Origin: Luteimonas abyssi
GTDB lineage: Bacteria > Pseudomonadota > Gammaproteobacteria > Xanthomonadales > Xanthomonadaceae
DNA: 64,000 bases
NCBI RefSeq assembly: GCF_001482195.1
Contig: NZ_KQ759763.1
Coordinates: 3,412,024 to 3,476,023 of the forward strand
Reading direction: 5' to 3'
Shown here: positions 49,946 to 58,645 of the stretch, piece by piece
Position numbering within the stretch: the stretch's first letter is position 1
Layout of the letters: every line of letters starts with the position of its first letter
Program-made: the position numbers and the translations under genes
Notes under the pieces: model-generated
What the model saw: only the letters and a program-made list of their open reading frames with translations
The model's database searches: none
Told to the model about the DNA's origin: nothing

Positions 49946-50946
49946 GCGCCCTTGTCCGTCCGCAGGACCTGAGTCCGACGCGGGCTGCCTGCCGCCGGCC
50001 GCGCCACCACCCAGGCGAACCCCGCAATGCCGGCAATCACCACCGCCGCGCCGATCGACGCGGTCGCGCCCGGCCATGCTTCGCCCAGCAACAAGGCGCC
50101 CAGCACCACCGCGAACACCACCTCGGCCCCCTGCATCGCTTCGGCCGCGCCCAGTGCCAACGGTTGATCGCGCACCATGCCGGTGGCCTGGAAGAACAGG
50201 ATCGTGGCGATCACGCCGGCACACAGCGCCACACCGGCGGCCAGTCCGACCTGCTGCATCGACGGCGCCCCCGTCTGCGTGCCGGCGTACAGCGCGACCA
50301 GCAGCCACAGCGGCTGGCTGGCCAGGGTCATGCCGAACACGCGCTGGGTGGCGTTGAGCGACTCGCCGGTCCGCTCCAGATGCAGCAACAGCAGTCGGTT
50401 GCCGAGCGGGAACGCGAATGCGGCGACCAGCACGCAGGCCAGCGCGATCCAGGCGGCGCGGTCGAGCGCACCGCTGGCGTGGCCCCACTGCATCAGCAGG
50501 ACACCGGCGAGGATCACCCCGGCCACCGCCAGCCCCGCCGGTGGAATGCGCCGACGCGCATCGCGGTACAGCATCGGCGCGCACAACATGCCGGCGATGA
50601 CGGTGAACTGGAACGAGCCGGCCACCAGCCAGGACGGACCGCTGGCCGCCGCGAAACTCAACATGCAGTAGAACAGCACGAAGCCGATCGCCCCGCAGCG
50701 CAGCCACGCCCATGGATGCGCGGCGATCGCCCGCAGCACCGGTGCGGCACCGCCCTGCAGGCGCATCAACGGCAGCAGCAGCGGCAGGGTGATGAAGTAA
50801 CGCAGCGCCGCCATCCACGCCCAGTGCCCGCCACCGCTGGCGCTCGCACGGTTGAGCACGTAGGTCATGGTGAAGAACAGCGCCGACAACAACGCCACGC
50901 CCACCGCCGCCAAGGCGAGGCGGCCGGTCGTCTGTTCGGTGCTCAT
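49942..50946 (-). CDS. EamA/DMT-family transporter inside the biotin operon
   Basis: 334 residues, about ten membrane helices in two EamA halves ([20 protein letters not shown] and, near the end, [20 protein letters not shown]). The start overlaps the bioF stop and the end overlaps bioH, all by 4 bp, so it is an integral part of the operon. It may export or import a pathway compound, but the family is broad and this is inference from location. Confidence 0.8.
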   Translation of the reverse strand: MSTEQTTGRLALAAVGVALLSALFFTMTYVLNRASASGGGHWAWMAALRYFITLPLLLPLMRLQGGAAPVLRAIAAHPWAWLRCGAIGFVLFYCMLSFAAASGPSWLVAGSFQFTVIAGMLCAPMLYRDARRRIPPAGLAVAGVILAGVLLMQWGHASGALDRAAWIALACVLVAAFAFPLGNRLLLLHLERTGESLNATQRVFGMTLASQPLWLLVALYAGTQTGAPSMQQVGLAAGVALCAGVIATILFFQATGMVRDQPLALGAAEAMQGAEVVFAVVLGALLLGEAWPGATASIGAAVVIAGIAGFAWVVARPAAGSPRRTQVLRTDKGA

Positions 50947-52154
50947 GCGGCGCGGTCGCCGTCGCGGGCCTGCGTGCCGATACGTCCGCGCGCGGCCGCC
51001 AGTGCATCGACCAGCGCATCCACCTGGCCATCCTCATGCGCGGCGCTCAGGGTGATGCGCAGGCGGGCGCGGCCCTCGGGCACCGTCGGCGGACGGATCG
51101 CGGCCACCCAGAAACCTGCGGTTTCCAGTGCCTGCGACCACGCGACCGCGGTGGCATCGTCGCCACACAGCAACGGCTGGATCGGCGTCTCCGACGGCAG
51201 CAACTCGAACCCGTGGCGCCGTGCGCCCTCGCGCAGCCGCGCCACCAGCGTTTGCAGACGCTCGCGACGCCAATGTTCGCGGCGCGCCAGCCGCACCGCG
51301 GTCAACGAGGCCGCAGCGAGTGCCGGGGGCAAGGCCGTGGTGTAGATGTACGGGCGCGCGGTCGCGGCGAGGTGCTCGATCAGATCCGCATCGCCGACCA
51401 CCGCCGCGCCGTAGGTGCCGAGCGCCTTGCCGAACGTCACCAGTTGCAGCGGCTGCGCGGCGTGTTCCAGGCGCGCCGCGGCGACACTGCCGCGCCCGTC
51501 CGGCCCGACGACGCCCACCCCGTGCGCATCGTCGACATACAGCAACGCGCGCTGCGCGTGCGCGACCAGCGCCAGCGCGCGCAGCGGCGCGATGTCGCCA
51601 TCCATGCTGAAGACGCCGTCGGTGGCGAGCATCGCCGCGCCGCCCGGCGCTGCGCGCAGCTGGCGCACCGCACCCTCCGGATCCGCATGCGGATACCGGC
51701 GCAGACGGCAGCCGGCCAGCCGCGCGGCATCGATCAGGCTGGCGTGGTTGAGGCGGTCCTGCACGCAGACATCGCCGTCGCCCAGCAAGCCCTGCACCAC
51801 CGCCAGGTTGGCCATGAAGCCGCTGCCGAACAGCAGCGCGCGCGGCACCTGCAGCCAGTCGGCGATCTCGCGCTCGAGCGCCTCGTGATGCGTGTGGTGG
51901 CCGCAGACCAGATGCGAGGCGATACCGCCCACCCCCTCGCGGGCGGCCGCGTCCTGCAGCGCGCCGGCCACCTGGAAGTGCTGGGCGAGACCGAGATAAT
52001 CGTTGCCGCAGAAATTCAACAGCCGGCGTCCGTCCACATCGGCATGCACGCCGTCGCGATGCGTCACCGTGCGCCGGATGCGCAGGCGTTGCTGCGCACG
52101 CGCCTGCTCGCGGCGGGCGTTGGCGCGTGCGCGCAGATCCTCGCGGTCAACCAT
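50943..52154 (-). CDS. bioF: 8-amino-7-oxononanoate synthase BioF
   Basis: 403 residues. PLP enzyme of the alpha-oxoamine synthase family that joins pimeloyl-ACP and L-alanine. Blocks are [49 protein letters not shown] and [15 protein letters not shown] with the Schiff-base Lys. Overlaps the small membrane gene upstream by 8 bp and EamA downstream by 4 bp. Confidence 0.95.
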   Translation of the reverse strand: MVDREDLRARANARREQARAQQRLRIRRTVTHRDGVHADVDGRRLLNFCGNDYLGLAQHFQVAGALQDAAAREGVGGIASHLVCGHHTHHEALEREIADWLQVPRALLFGSGFMANLAVVQGLLGDGDVCVQDRLNHASLIDAARLAGCRLRRYPHADPEGAVRQLRAAPGGAAMLATDGVFSMDGDIAPLRALALVAHAQRALLYVDDAHGVGVVGPDGRGSVAAARLEHAAQPLQLVTFGKALGTYGAAVVGDADLIEHLAATARPYIYTTALPPALAAASLTAVRLARREHWRRERLQTLVARLREGARRHGFELLPSETPIQPLLCGDDATAVAWSQALETAGFWVAAIRPPTVPEGRARLRITLSAAHEDGQVDALVDALAAARGRIGTQARDGDRAA

Positions 52155-52509
52155 ATTGGCGCGTCCATACCGCCAGCGCGCCCCAGGCGATGCCGGGCAG
52201 CACCGCCAGCCGGGTCAGCCCCAGCCAGGGCGGCGGCGCGGGCTGGTCCGGTTCGCGGGCACGCGCGGCCTGCGCGTCCTCGACCGACTTGCGCGCCACC
52301 AGCATGGCGGCCACGAACAGCAGTAGCATGTACAGCGTGCCGGCGCCGCCGCGGTAGAACAGCACCACGCCCGCACCGATCACCCCCACCGCCACGAACC
52401 GCAACGCCGCGCGCAGCGGCGCATCGCCCGCGCGCAGCTCCACCACCAGATGCAGGACGCCGGCCGCCGCGAGCAGCAGCAGGTACAGCCAGGCGCCCCA
52501 GGGAATCAC
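52147..52509 (-). CDS. Small membrane protein in the biotin operon
   Basis: 120 residues with about three to four hydrophobic helices ([68 protein letters not shown]). The start is GTG 52509, overlapping the bioB stop (GTGA). It also overlaps bioF, so both junctions are coupled. Function unknown; a biotin-operon role is inferred from position only. Confidence 0.6.
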   Translation of the reverse strand: MIPWGAWLYLLLLAAAGVLHLVVELRAGDAPLRAALRFVAVGVIGAGVVLFYRGGAGTLYMLLLFVAAMLVARKSVEDAQAARAREPDQPAPPPWLGLTRLAVLPGIAWGALAVWTRQYG

Positions 52510-53603
52510 GCCGCGCGGCTCCGCCCGCAGTCGACGATGTCGGCATGCACGGTGCCGCCGTGGTCGTGGTCGTCCGCATCCACGGTCACCTGCATCGGCC
52601 GCAGGCCGAGGCGCTCGAACAGCGCCAGATCGCGCTCGGTGTCCGGGTTGCCGGTGGTCAGCAGTTTCTCGCCGTAGAAAATCGAGTTGGCACCGGCCAC
52701 GAAACACAGCGCCTGCAGCTCGTCGCTCATCTGCTCGCGGCCGGCCGACAGGCGGACCATCGACTTCGGCATCAGGATGCGCGCCACCGCGATCGTGCGC
52801 ACGAACTCGAACGGGTCCAGCTCGACGGTGCCCTGGTCGGCCAGCGGCGTGCCGGCCACCTGCACCAGCCGGTTGATCGGCACCGAATCCGGGTGGGCCG
52901 GCAGCGTCGCCAGCGTGTGCAGCAGGCCGGCGCGCTGCGCGCGCGACTCGCCCATGCCGACGATGCCGCCGCAGCAGGTCTTCATGCCCGCGTCGCGCAC
53001 GTGCGACAGCGTGTCCAGGCGCTCCTGGATCTCGCGGGTGCGGATGATCGAGTCGTAGAACTCGGGGTCGGTGTCGATGTTGTGGTTGTAGTAGTCCAGG
53101 CCGGCCGCGCGCAGCGCCTGCGCCTGGGTGCCGCTGAGCATGCCGAGCGTGGCGCAGGTCTCAAGGCCCAGCGCCTTCACCTCGCGGATCATCTCGGCCA
53201 CCTTCGGAATGTCGCGGTCCTTCGGCGAACGCCAGGCCGCGCCCATGCAGAAGCGCGACGCGCCGGCGGCCTTGGCCTGGCGTGCCTTGGCCAGCACGGC
53301 GTCGGTGGTCATCAGCTTGGTCGCATCGACCCCGGTGTTGTAGCGCTGCGCCTGCGGGCAGTAGGCGCAGTCCTCGGGGCAGCCGCCGGTCTTGACCGAC
53401 AGCAGCGTGCTCACCTGGACCTCGGCGGGATCGAAGTGGGCGCGATGCACGGCCCCGGCGCGATGCAGCAACTCCGGGAACGGCAGCGCGAACAACGCCT
53501 CGATCTCGCGCCGGCTCCAGTCGTAGCGGAGACCGGCATCGCCGGACGCGTCGTGGGCGGGCACTGCGGCATCGACCGGGGGCCGGGGGCTGACAGCGGA
53601 CAT
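52506..53603 (-). CDS. bioB: Biotin synthase BioB
   Basis: 365 residues. Radical-SAM enzyme that inserts sulphur into dethiobiotin. The 4Fe-4S ligands are Cys75, Cys79 and Cys82 in [12 protein letters not shown]; also SVKTGGC, the [17 protein letters not shown] region with further Cys, and [13 protein letters not shown]. The start is ATG 53603 with GGAG about 8 nt upstream. First gene of the operon. Confidence 0.97.
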   Translation of the reverse strand: MSAVSPRPPVDAAVPAHDASGDAGLRYDWSRREIEALFALPFPELLHRAGAVHRAHFDPAEVQVSTLLSVKTGGCPEDCAYCPQAQRYNTGVDATKLMTTDAVLAKARQAKAAGASRFCMGAAWRSPKDRDIPKVAEMIREVKALGLETCATLGMLSGTQAQALRAAGLDYYNHNIDTDPEFYDSIIRTREIQERLDTLSHVRDAGMKTCCGGIVGMGESRAQRAGLLHTLATLPAHPDSVPINRLVQVAGTPLADQGTVELDPFEFVRTIAVARILMPKSMVRLSAGREQMSDELQALCFVAGANSIFYGEKLLTTGNPDTERDLALFERLGLRPMQVTVDADDHDHGGTVHADIVDCGRSRAA

Positions 53604-53650
53604 GGCGGGCTCCAACGTATGCGGGCGCGTGGGTACGGACGCGGGCCGGC

Positions 53651-53679
53651 AGTCTGGAAACCGCCCCCGGGCCTGTCAA
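53651..53679 (-). promoter_or_regulatory. Promoter of the biotin operon
   Basis: TTGACA (53679-53674) and CAGACT (53656-53651) on the minus strand with exactly 17 bp between, 48 bp before the bioB ATG. No BirA-type palindrome was found around it. Confidence 0.7.
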
Positions 53680-54214
53680 CCGCACGCAGGTTCGGGAAGT
53701 TTACGGCAGCATCCCGGACGCCGTCCGGCTGCGGGTGTCCGTGTAGGATCCACTCTGAGTGGGATTTTTGCCCCCAAAGACTGAGAGCGCTCACCCCAGA
53801 GGGCGGGATTTCCCTACCAAACGCCGCGGATCAGGCGGGCCGCCGGCTGATCGCCCCATCCGGGACGACGTCAACTGCCTTCTTCGGTCTCAGGCCGACT
53901 GCTAGGCAGCAACCCTGCGCAAATCAGACCGAGAACAGCGACTAGGACTAAGCAGTCACCAGCGCTTCTGGTCCGAACCAATCCAAGGCTACAGCGGCCA
54001 AAGGAGGCGCATTAGCTTGAGCCACGGGGACCGGTCAAGCCCATGAGCCCATCGTAACCCCAAAATCCGCGGTACCGGGCAGCGGGAGAGGCAAGGTTCC
54101 ACGCGTGACGGTACGAACACGGCTTCCTGCTCCGCAAAGGGCGAGCGCCTCAACGACGAGCCATGGACTCGCGATGAAGAGCACGCCAAGGGCGATAAGG
54201 CTCGCGGGTTGGCT
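53680..54214. other. Gap at the left edge of the accessory block
   Basis: About 535 bp with no convincing gene. A minus-strand frame at 54035-54226 encodes one hydrophobic segment but starts with TTG and has no ribosome binding site. A hairpin CCACTC-T-GAGTGG followed by T5 lies at 53750-53769. Base composition falls from here to about 60.9 kb. Confidence 0.5.
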
Positions 54215-54247
54215 AATTATTCGCAATTATTCGAGATCGCATAATTG
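54215..54247 (+). promoter_or_regulatory. AT-rich operator/promoter region of the beta-family gene
   Basis: Two direct copies of AATTATTCG (54215-54223, 54225-54233) and an inverted repeat CAATTAT (54224-54230)/ATAATTG (54241-54247). A CATAAT -10-like box is at 54240-54245. The words CAATTAT and CGCATAA recur in the sce7726/XRE gap at 56099-56112. Confidence 0.55.
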
Positions 54248-54483
54248 ACCATAAAAGCACCTGCCGCGCCTTAGGCGCCGAATTTCGGCTCGGTACGTGG
54301 ACTGAAGAAATCGTTGATACTGGAAGTCGATGCGCGGCTCGGCGTGGCACTACACCAGGTGTGTCGCAGCTGTGAATCGAGTGGAGAAGAGCGTGGTTTA
54401 CAGGGGGCGCGCACTTCCTTGCACGTTGATAGATCGCGTCGAGGACAGTACGCGCCATAAGGATGAACTCAGGAGGAGTTTCC

Positions 54484-55521
54484 GTGGCGAACTTTCTTTA
54501 CGTACCAATCTTGAGATGGAAGCAAGGCGAACAAGGCGCTTTACGGCATGTGGCGGCAGGGGATCGCCAACGCATGCTCCCGATCGCCGAGGTTCAGAAC
54601 CTGGAGAGCGGTGTAGCTCAGCCTAAGCTGATCCAGCAAATGTCGAAATCAGCTGGTGAAGAGCACTCCATCGGCGTCGACCTAACAGATGCCTACACAG
54701 GTGGTCCTGTGCCTCATGCAGGACTAGCAGACGTGTGTCTTCGTCTGCAGCGCGAAGGGATTCAGGCATGGCCCGCGGTGCGAGCGACGGCAGGTCTTGC
54801 AGATCCCGCAGGCATGTCTGTGTTCAAGGGCTTTGATGCCTTAATCATCCGCGCGCGGCCCGGCATCAAAATTAATGAACTGGACTTCGTGATCGCCGAG
54901 GCCCGAAAATCCTGTGGGCGGCAGACGGCGATCTATCTGGTTCTGGATCTCTTCGCAGTCGGCGAGCGCGATCCCGTCGCTGAAGCGGCCGCGATCGCAG
55001 GCGTTGTTGCGCATTACTGCAGCATGCCGGGGCTGACGCAGGTGGCATTTGCAGCGGGATCCTTCCCGATGAGCCTGGGCGGACTGAAGCCAGGTATCAA
55101 CAACTTCATCGTGCGTCAGGAAGTGGCTATCTGGCAGGCGCTCAAGGCTAACGCGGGTTGTGAACGCGTGGTGTTCGGCGACTATGGCGTGACGAATCCC
55201 GAGCCTCTTGAGGAGATCGATCCCACCAAGATGAATCCTGCGGCTGCCATTCGATATGCACTGCCAACGCAATGGCGAATCATTCGAGGGTCAGGCGTAC
55301 GAAGCAAGGGCAAGGGCGGCATGGGCCAGTACAATGACCTGTGTCGGCTGCTTGTTGCGCTGCCGGATTACTCAGGCAAAGGATTCAGTTACGGCGATGA
55401 GCGGTACAACTTCCACGCTCAGCCGGGCACGTCCTCAGGCAGCTACATGACGTGGCGACGCGATGCCACCAGCCACCACATCGTGTTGACAGTTCGTGCC
55501 TTGGCCACAGGGGCGATGTGA
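54484..55521 (+). CDS. Beta-family protein (Beta_protein, PF14350-like)
   Basis: 345 residues. The N-terminal LYVPILRWKQGEQGALRHV is the family hallmark, and the domain runs to about residue 330 (DALIIRARPGIKINELDFVI, HYCSMPGLTQVAFAAGSFPM, VFGDYGVTNPEPLEEI, MGQYNDLCRLLVALPDYSGK). Named after a phage T4 protein; the function in bacteria is not established to my knowledge, though it often accompanies sce7726-type genes. The start is GTG 54484 because AGGAGGAG lies 6 nt upstream; ATG 54463 precedes that site. The 3' end overlaps the convergent sce7726 gene by 87 bp. The GC content is lower than in the core genes. Confidence 0.75.
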   Translation: MANFLYVPILRWKQGEQGALRHVAAGDRQRMLPIAEVQNLESGVAQPKLIQQMSKSAGEEHSIGVDLTDAYTGGPVPHAGLADVCLRLQREGIQAWPAVRATAGLADPAGMSVFKGFDALIIRARPGIKINELDFVIAEARKSCGRQTAIYLVLDLFAVGERDPVAEAAAIAGVVAHYCSMPGLTQVAFAAGSFPMSLGGLKPGINNFIVRQEVAIWQALKANAGCERVVFGDYGVTNPEPLEEIDPTKMNPAAAIRYALPTQWRIIRGSGVRSKGKGGMGQYNDLCRLLVALPDYSGKGFSYGDERYNFHAQPGTSSGSYMTWRRDATSHHIVLTVRALATGAM

Positions 55522-56094
55522 TCGTGCCTGCAAGTCCTCTCGACTGAGCAGGCTACGGAGCACGCGTCCGCGCACCGCGTCGATGGAGATCTGCTCGGCA
55601 ATGATTGCCTGAAGGTCTCCCCTGGTAGCTCGGGCCCGCACAACGGGTCCGAGCGTCTCGATGACGAACTCGTAGGCATCTTCCCGCCACAGCATTGCCG
55701 CGAGCGACGCAGCTTCCTGGCGGCCGTGGCTCATGGCGCTCCGGCGCTCGTGAAGCATGACCCCGTCTTCCGTGCGCTGGGCAACCCAGACACCCCACCA
55801 GATCGGAAGCAGCGCTTCGACCTGCTCGACATAGGCAGATGTCGTCACGATCGTCAGCGCGTCGAACACCTCATGGTAGGCGTGCATCTGCCGCGCCAAG
55901 CGATCGAGCGTGTCGAAGTCGCTCTTGATCTCGTACCCACTGAGTCGGTCGGAGGCAACGGCAACATCGACGCGAGCCGAGCCGATTCCAAGCTCTTCGA
56001 TTAAGACTTGGTCGTGCCCGCCGGACCCTAGCAGTTGCGCGAGGACCGCCGTGCGGATTTCCTGCTCGGTCAACGGGTGGGGGCGGTATACCAT
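55435..56094 (-). CDS. sce7726-family nuclease-like protein
   Basis: 219 residues. Residues 30-70 give the PD-(D/E)xK pattern: VLIEELGIGSARVDVAVA (Asp43) and LSGYEIKSDFDTLDRLARQM (Glu55, Lys57). This is the sce7726 family pattern; its members are thought to be restriction-like nucleases. ATG 56094 is only 7 nt after a GATAAT -10 (see the operator at 56105), so the mRNA may be leaderless. The C-terminal ~30 codons overlap the convergent beta-family gene and may be spurious extension. Confidence 0.72.
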   Translation of the reverse strand: MVYRPHPLTEQEIRTAVLAQLLGSGGHDQVLIEELGIGSARVDVAVASDRLSGYEIKSDFDTLDRLARQMHAYHEVFDALTIVTTSAYVEQVEALLPIWWGVWVAQRTEDGVMLHERRSAMSHGRQEAASLAAMLWREDAYEFVIETLGPVVRARATRGDLQAIIAEQISIDAVRGRVLRSLLSREDLQARSHRPCGQGTNCQHDVVAGGIASPRHVAA

Positions 56095-56104
56095 GCGCCA
56101 ATTA

Positions 56105-56121
56105 TCGCATAAGCTATGCGA
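56105..56121. promoter_or_regulatory. Palindromic operator between sce7726 and XRE genes
   Basis: TCGCATA-AGC-TATGCGA, a perfect 7+3+7 inverted repeat. It covers the spacer of a strong minus-strand promoter TTGCAT (56129-56124), N17, GATAAT (56106-56101) and ends 2 bp before the XRE ATG. It is the natural binding site for the XRE protein. Both flanking genes would have almost no 5' leader. Confidence 0.75.
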
Positions 56122-56123
56122 AT

Positions 56124-56501
56124 ATGCAAAATAGGACGCATGCCACCGACCCACTCCTACTCGATCTTCGCGTTGCGTTGCGGGAGGAAATGAGCGCGCG
56201 CGGGCATACGCAGTTGGATGTGTCAAAGCTTACAGGTATGCCTCAAAGCCAGATCAGTCGATTCTTGCGTGGCGGGGGCAAGCGTTTGACACCGCATCTG
56301 AGCGCTCTATGCACATATGCGGGACTCGACCCCAAAACGCATAGCGCGTGTACTGACGCCAGTTTGGAGCTGTCGCAGCTTTTGCGTGAGGTGATCGGTG
56401 ACAATGCTGCGGCCGCACAGACATTGCTTGTCGTGGTGAAGGCTCTGGCCCCAGCGCTTCAACGCATGCCGGACCAGCGTGCCAAAGAAAGGAGGGCCTG
56501 A
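56124..56501 (+). CDS. XRE-family helix-turn-helix regulator
   Basis: 125 residues. HTH at about residues 20-60: ARGHTQLDVSKLTGMPQSQI then SRFLRGGGKRLTPHLSALC. The C-terminal half (ASLELSQLLREVIGDNAAAA) is helical and Ala-rich, likely for dimerisation. The ATG is just behind a perfect palindrome, with no Shine-Dalgarno, so translation may be leaderless. The stop overlaps the ImmA/IrrE ATG by 1 bp, the usual XRE-ImmA pairing in which the peptidase cleaves or regulates the repressor. Confidence 0.85.
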   Translation: MQNRTHATDPLLLDLRVALREEMSARGHTQLDVSKLTGMPQSQISRFLRGGGKRLTPHLSALCTYAGLDPKTHSACTDASLELSQLLREVIGDNAAAAQTLLVVVKALAPALQRMPDQRAKERRA

Positions 56502-57514
56502 TGACCGCGCTCAATGACATCTATCGCAGCTTGCGAACGGTCGGCCTGACGAAGGGACAGGTCGCCTCAATCCTGCCTGAGTGGTGGGATCCCGAGTTGG
56601 CGCGCACATCGTCGGGCTTGCGCGAAACCGCGTTGTTGCTGGCGCGTCGCCTTAGTCTTGACGCGGTCGCGCTCCTCGACGGTCGTATCGAGCATGCCAA
56701 GGAGCTCTCTGCGCCCCGCTACAAGCACACAGTACGTGTGACCGAGGAGCAGCTTCGGCCTGCGACGCTGATTGCCTCGTCGCTGGCCAAGGCGATCGTC
56801 GGCGCAATGCCTTCGCGCGATGTTTCGCTTGACCCAAGTGTCGAGGTGATTCGCGAGCAGGTGCTGCAACAAGCGCCGCGCGTCGACTTCGATTCGATCC
56901 TAGACTTCTGTTGGGGGAGTGGCATTCCCGTCATTCCCTTGCCGAACCTGCCCAACGGCGTGCGGAAGATGGACGCAGCCGCGATCAAGGTTGGAGCGCG
57001 CCCGGTGATCTTGATTGCCTTGCGCAACAACTCGAAGGCGTGGCTCAGCTTTCTGCTCGCGCACGAACTCGGGCACCTATCGCTTGGGCATGTGGCTACC
57101 AACTCCGCTTTGGTGGAAGGTTCACTCAACGATTCCACGGAGTTCGATGTCGATGCGAACGTGGACAGGCAGGAAGTCGAAGCGAATGAGTTTGCAAACT
57201 CGCTTCTGAGCGGTGGCATGTCCGAAGCGATCGTCGCAACCTGGCCTCGTGACCTGCCGCCGGTTTCGATTGCTACCACAGCAATGGCAGCCAGCGCAGA
57301 GCTGCGCACCGCGCCTGGACACTTGGTGCTTCGGTACGGCTTCCGGACACGCCGATGGCCTGATGCTCGATCGGCATTGAATTTCCTCGCTGACGATATG
57401 GATGCACAAGCAGGCCTCGTCGCGCGGCTGCGAGACGAGATCGATACCCGCCGCATCGGCGATGACTTGAGCGACTACGTCCTGCAGATCACTGGCGTGG
57501 CCCCTAGGGGCTGA
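56501..57514 (+). CDS. ImmA/IrrE-family metallo-endopeptidase
   Basis: 337 residues. The zinc site HELGH is at 188-192 within LSFLLAHELGHLSLGHV, followed by the downstream Glu in RQEVEANEFANSLLS. The N-terminal ~110 residues are helical and may sense a partner. In ICEBs1 and Deinococcus, such peptidases inactivate an XRE-type repressor; here the gene overlaps the XRE stop by 1 bp. The PIN-like gene follows 5 bp later. Confidence 0.88.
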   Translation: MTALNDIYRSLRTVGLTKGQVASILPEWWDPELARTSSGLRETALLLARRLSLDAVALLDGRIEHAKELSAPRYKHTVRVTEEQLRPATLIASSLAKAIVGAMPSRDVSLDPSVEVIREQVLQQAPRVDFDSILDFCWGSGIPVIPLPNLPNGVRKMDAAAIKVGARPVILIALRNNSKAWLSFLLAHELGHLSLGHVATNSALVEGSLNDSTEFDVDANVDRQEVEANEFANSLLSGGMSEAIVATWPRDLPPVSIATTAMAASAELRTAPGHLVLRYGFRTRRWPDARSALNFLADDMDAQAGLVARLRDEIDTRRIGDDLSDYVLQITGVAPRG

Positions 57515-57519
57515 GTTCG

Positions 57520-58134
57520 ATGACCTCCAGGCTCTTGGTCGACAATGACGTCATGATCAAGCTTGCCCATTGGGGGCTTCTGGATCATTTGCCCGCGTGC
57601 TTCGGTCTTCAGTGGGCCCAGATATCGGCTCTGGCGTCGCTAGAGTTCAGGGCCCGCCGGCGAGACACCAAGATTTTCAGATCTCCCCAAGCAGCAGACG
57701 ATCTGCATGGAGTTCTTATGCTGACGGAAGAAATCCCGCCAGGTGACGCGACCGACATCTCGTGCTTGCAGGGAACTGTTGATCTCGACGCCGGCGAGGT
57801 CGAGCTCATCGCAGCCTGTCTGGCAGACCCGCAAGCGATCCTGATCTCAGGTGACAAGCGCGCATTGCGGGCTTTGGTTAGTGGCTGCCCGCCTGACATT
57901 TCGGTGCGGCTGCATGGGCGGGTGGTTTGCCTGGAGCAGCTGCTGGTCCTGATCGCCCGGCGCACGTCGTGCGCCATCGTCGTACAAGGCGTCCTCGCCA
58001 ACCGCGAACTGGACACGGCCATCCGTGCCGTCGTGGCCCCTGGTGGCTGCACGGAAGCGCAGTTCTTTGAAGGCATGGACGCATACGTCGCTCACCTGCG
58101 GACCGAGACTGCTAACTTGTTGCTGCAGACGTAG
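57520..58134 (+). CDS. PIN-like domain protein (possible RNase)
   Basis: 204 residues. LLVDNDVMIKLAHWGLLDHL carries Asp8 and Asp10; DLDAGEVELIAACLADPQAI has Asp90, Glu93 and Glu95; LISGDKRALRALV has Asp112. This order and spacing is that of PIN-fold ribonucleases. The C-terminal ~80 residues are an extra helical part. It lies 5 bp after the ImmA/IrrE gene, so it is part of the XRE-ImmA-PIN operon and a plausible effector of it. Confidence 0.65.
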   Translation: MTSRLLVDNDVMIKLAHWGLLDHLPACFGLQWAQISALASLEFRARRRDTKIFRSPQAADDLHGVLMLTEEIPPGDATDISCLQGTVDLDAGEVELIAACLADPQAILISGDKRALRALVSGCPPDISVRLHGRVVCLEQLLVLIARRTSCAIVVQGVLANRELDTAIRAVVAPGGCTEAQFFEGMDAYVAHLRTETANLLLQT

Positions 58135-58206
58135 GATGCAGAGCAAGCGTCATCGCAGGCATTCGGGTGAAAGCCAAGGACTTCAGCAAACGCCGCGAGC
58201 CGTTTC

Positions 58207-58431
58207 ATGTCACTGCTGCGCAGCCTTCTGAGGCAGGCGGGGGCCGATATGGATGAGGCGCCAGACGCCATCTACCTAACCGGCGGTATGTCGCGCTCGC
58301 CCCTCATCAAAACATTGGTTACAGAAGTTTTTCCGCACGCGGACGTCGTCGCCGGCAATGCATCGCTGGGCGTCGTCAGTGGGCTAGCTCACGTGGCTAG
58401 TGCCCGTACGGAGCAGATGGTCGAGTCCTAG
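58207..58431 (+). pseudogene. Hsp70/DnaK-like C-terminal remnant
   Basis: 74 codons. The sequence IYLTGGMSRSPLIKTLVTEV then FPHADVVAGNASLGVVSGLA is the end of the nucleotide-binding domain of a YegD-type Hsp70. The rest of the gene (over 350 residues) is gone; the 72 bp upstream hold no start of it. Probably left from a larger gene lost by deletion. An ATG with weak surroundings could still give a short product. Confidence 0.7.
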
Positions 58432-58570
58432 CAGTTTGATCGAGGGGACGTGGGCGCCACATCGACCTGCGCCGCTGGGAAAACCCCATGCAGATGTAGG
58501 CAGCTTAGGCATTGATGGCCCATCCAGGCAGTCGTTGAGCTTGACTTCGCCTGCAGGATGTTCGCTTGCA

Positions 58571-58591
58571 GCCAAAACAGGAGACCTGTTT
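58571..58591 (-). terminator. Weak terminator after the DUF6615/nuclease-like pair
   Basis: On the minus strand AAACAGG-TCT-CCTGTTT followed by T (TTTTGG), 55 bp after the stop at 58646. Confidence 0.45.
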
Positions 58592-58645
58592 CTAAGCCCT
58601 GCAGTGTAAAAGCAAGGCGTCGCCGTAATGCGCTTGGCCTTTGCC

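Noticed and set aside
53604..53700. BirA operator in front of bioB
   Set aside because: No TTGTnAAC-type inverted repeat can be found around the promoter.
53750..53769. Hairpin with T5 that looks like a plus-strand terminator
   Set aside because: No plus-strand gene or promoter precedes it; the stem has a bulge. Noted but not called.
54035..54226. Small minus-strand frame with one hydrophobic segment at the left edge of the accessory block
   Set aside because: TTG start, no ribosome binding site, and it begins inside the direct repeats of the putative promoter region.
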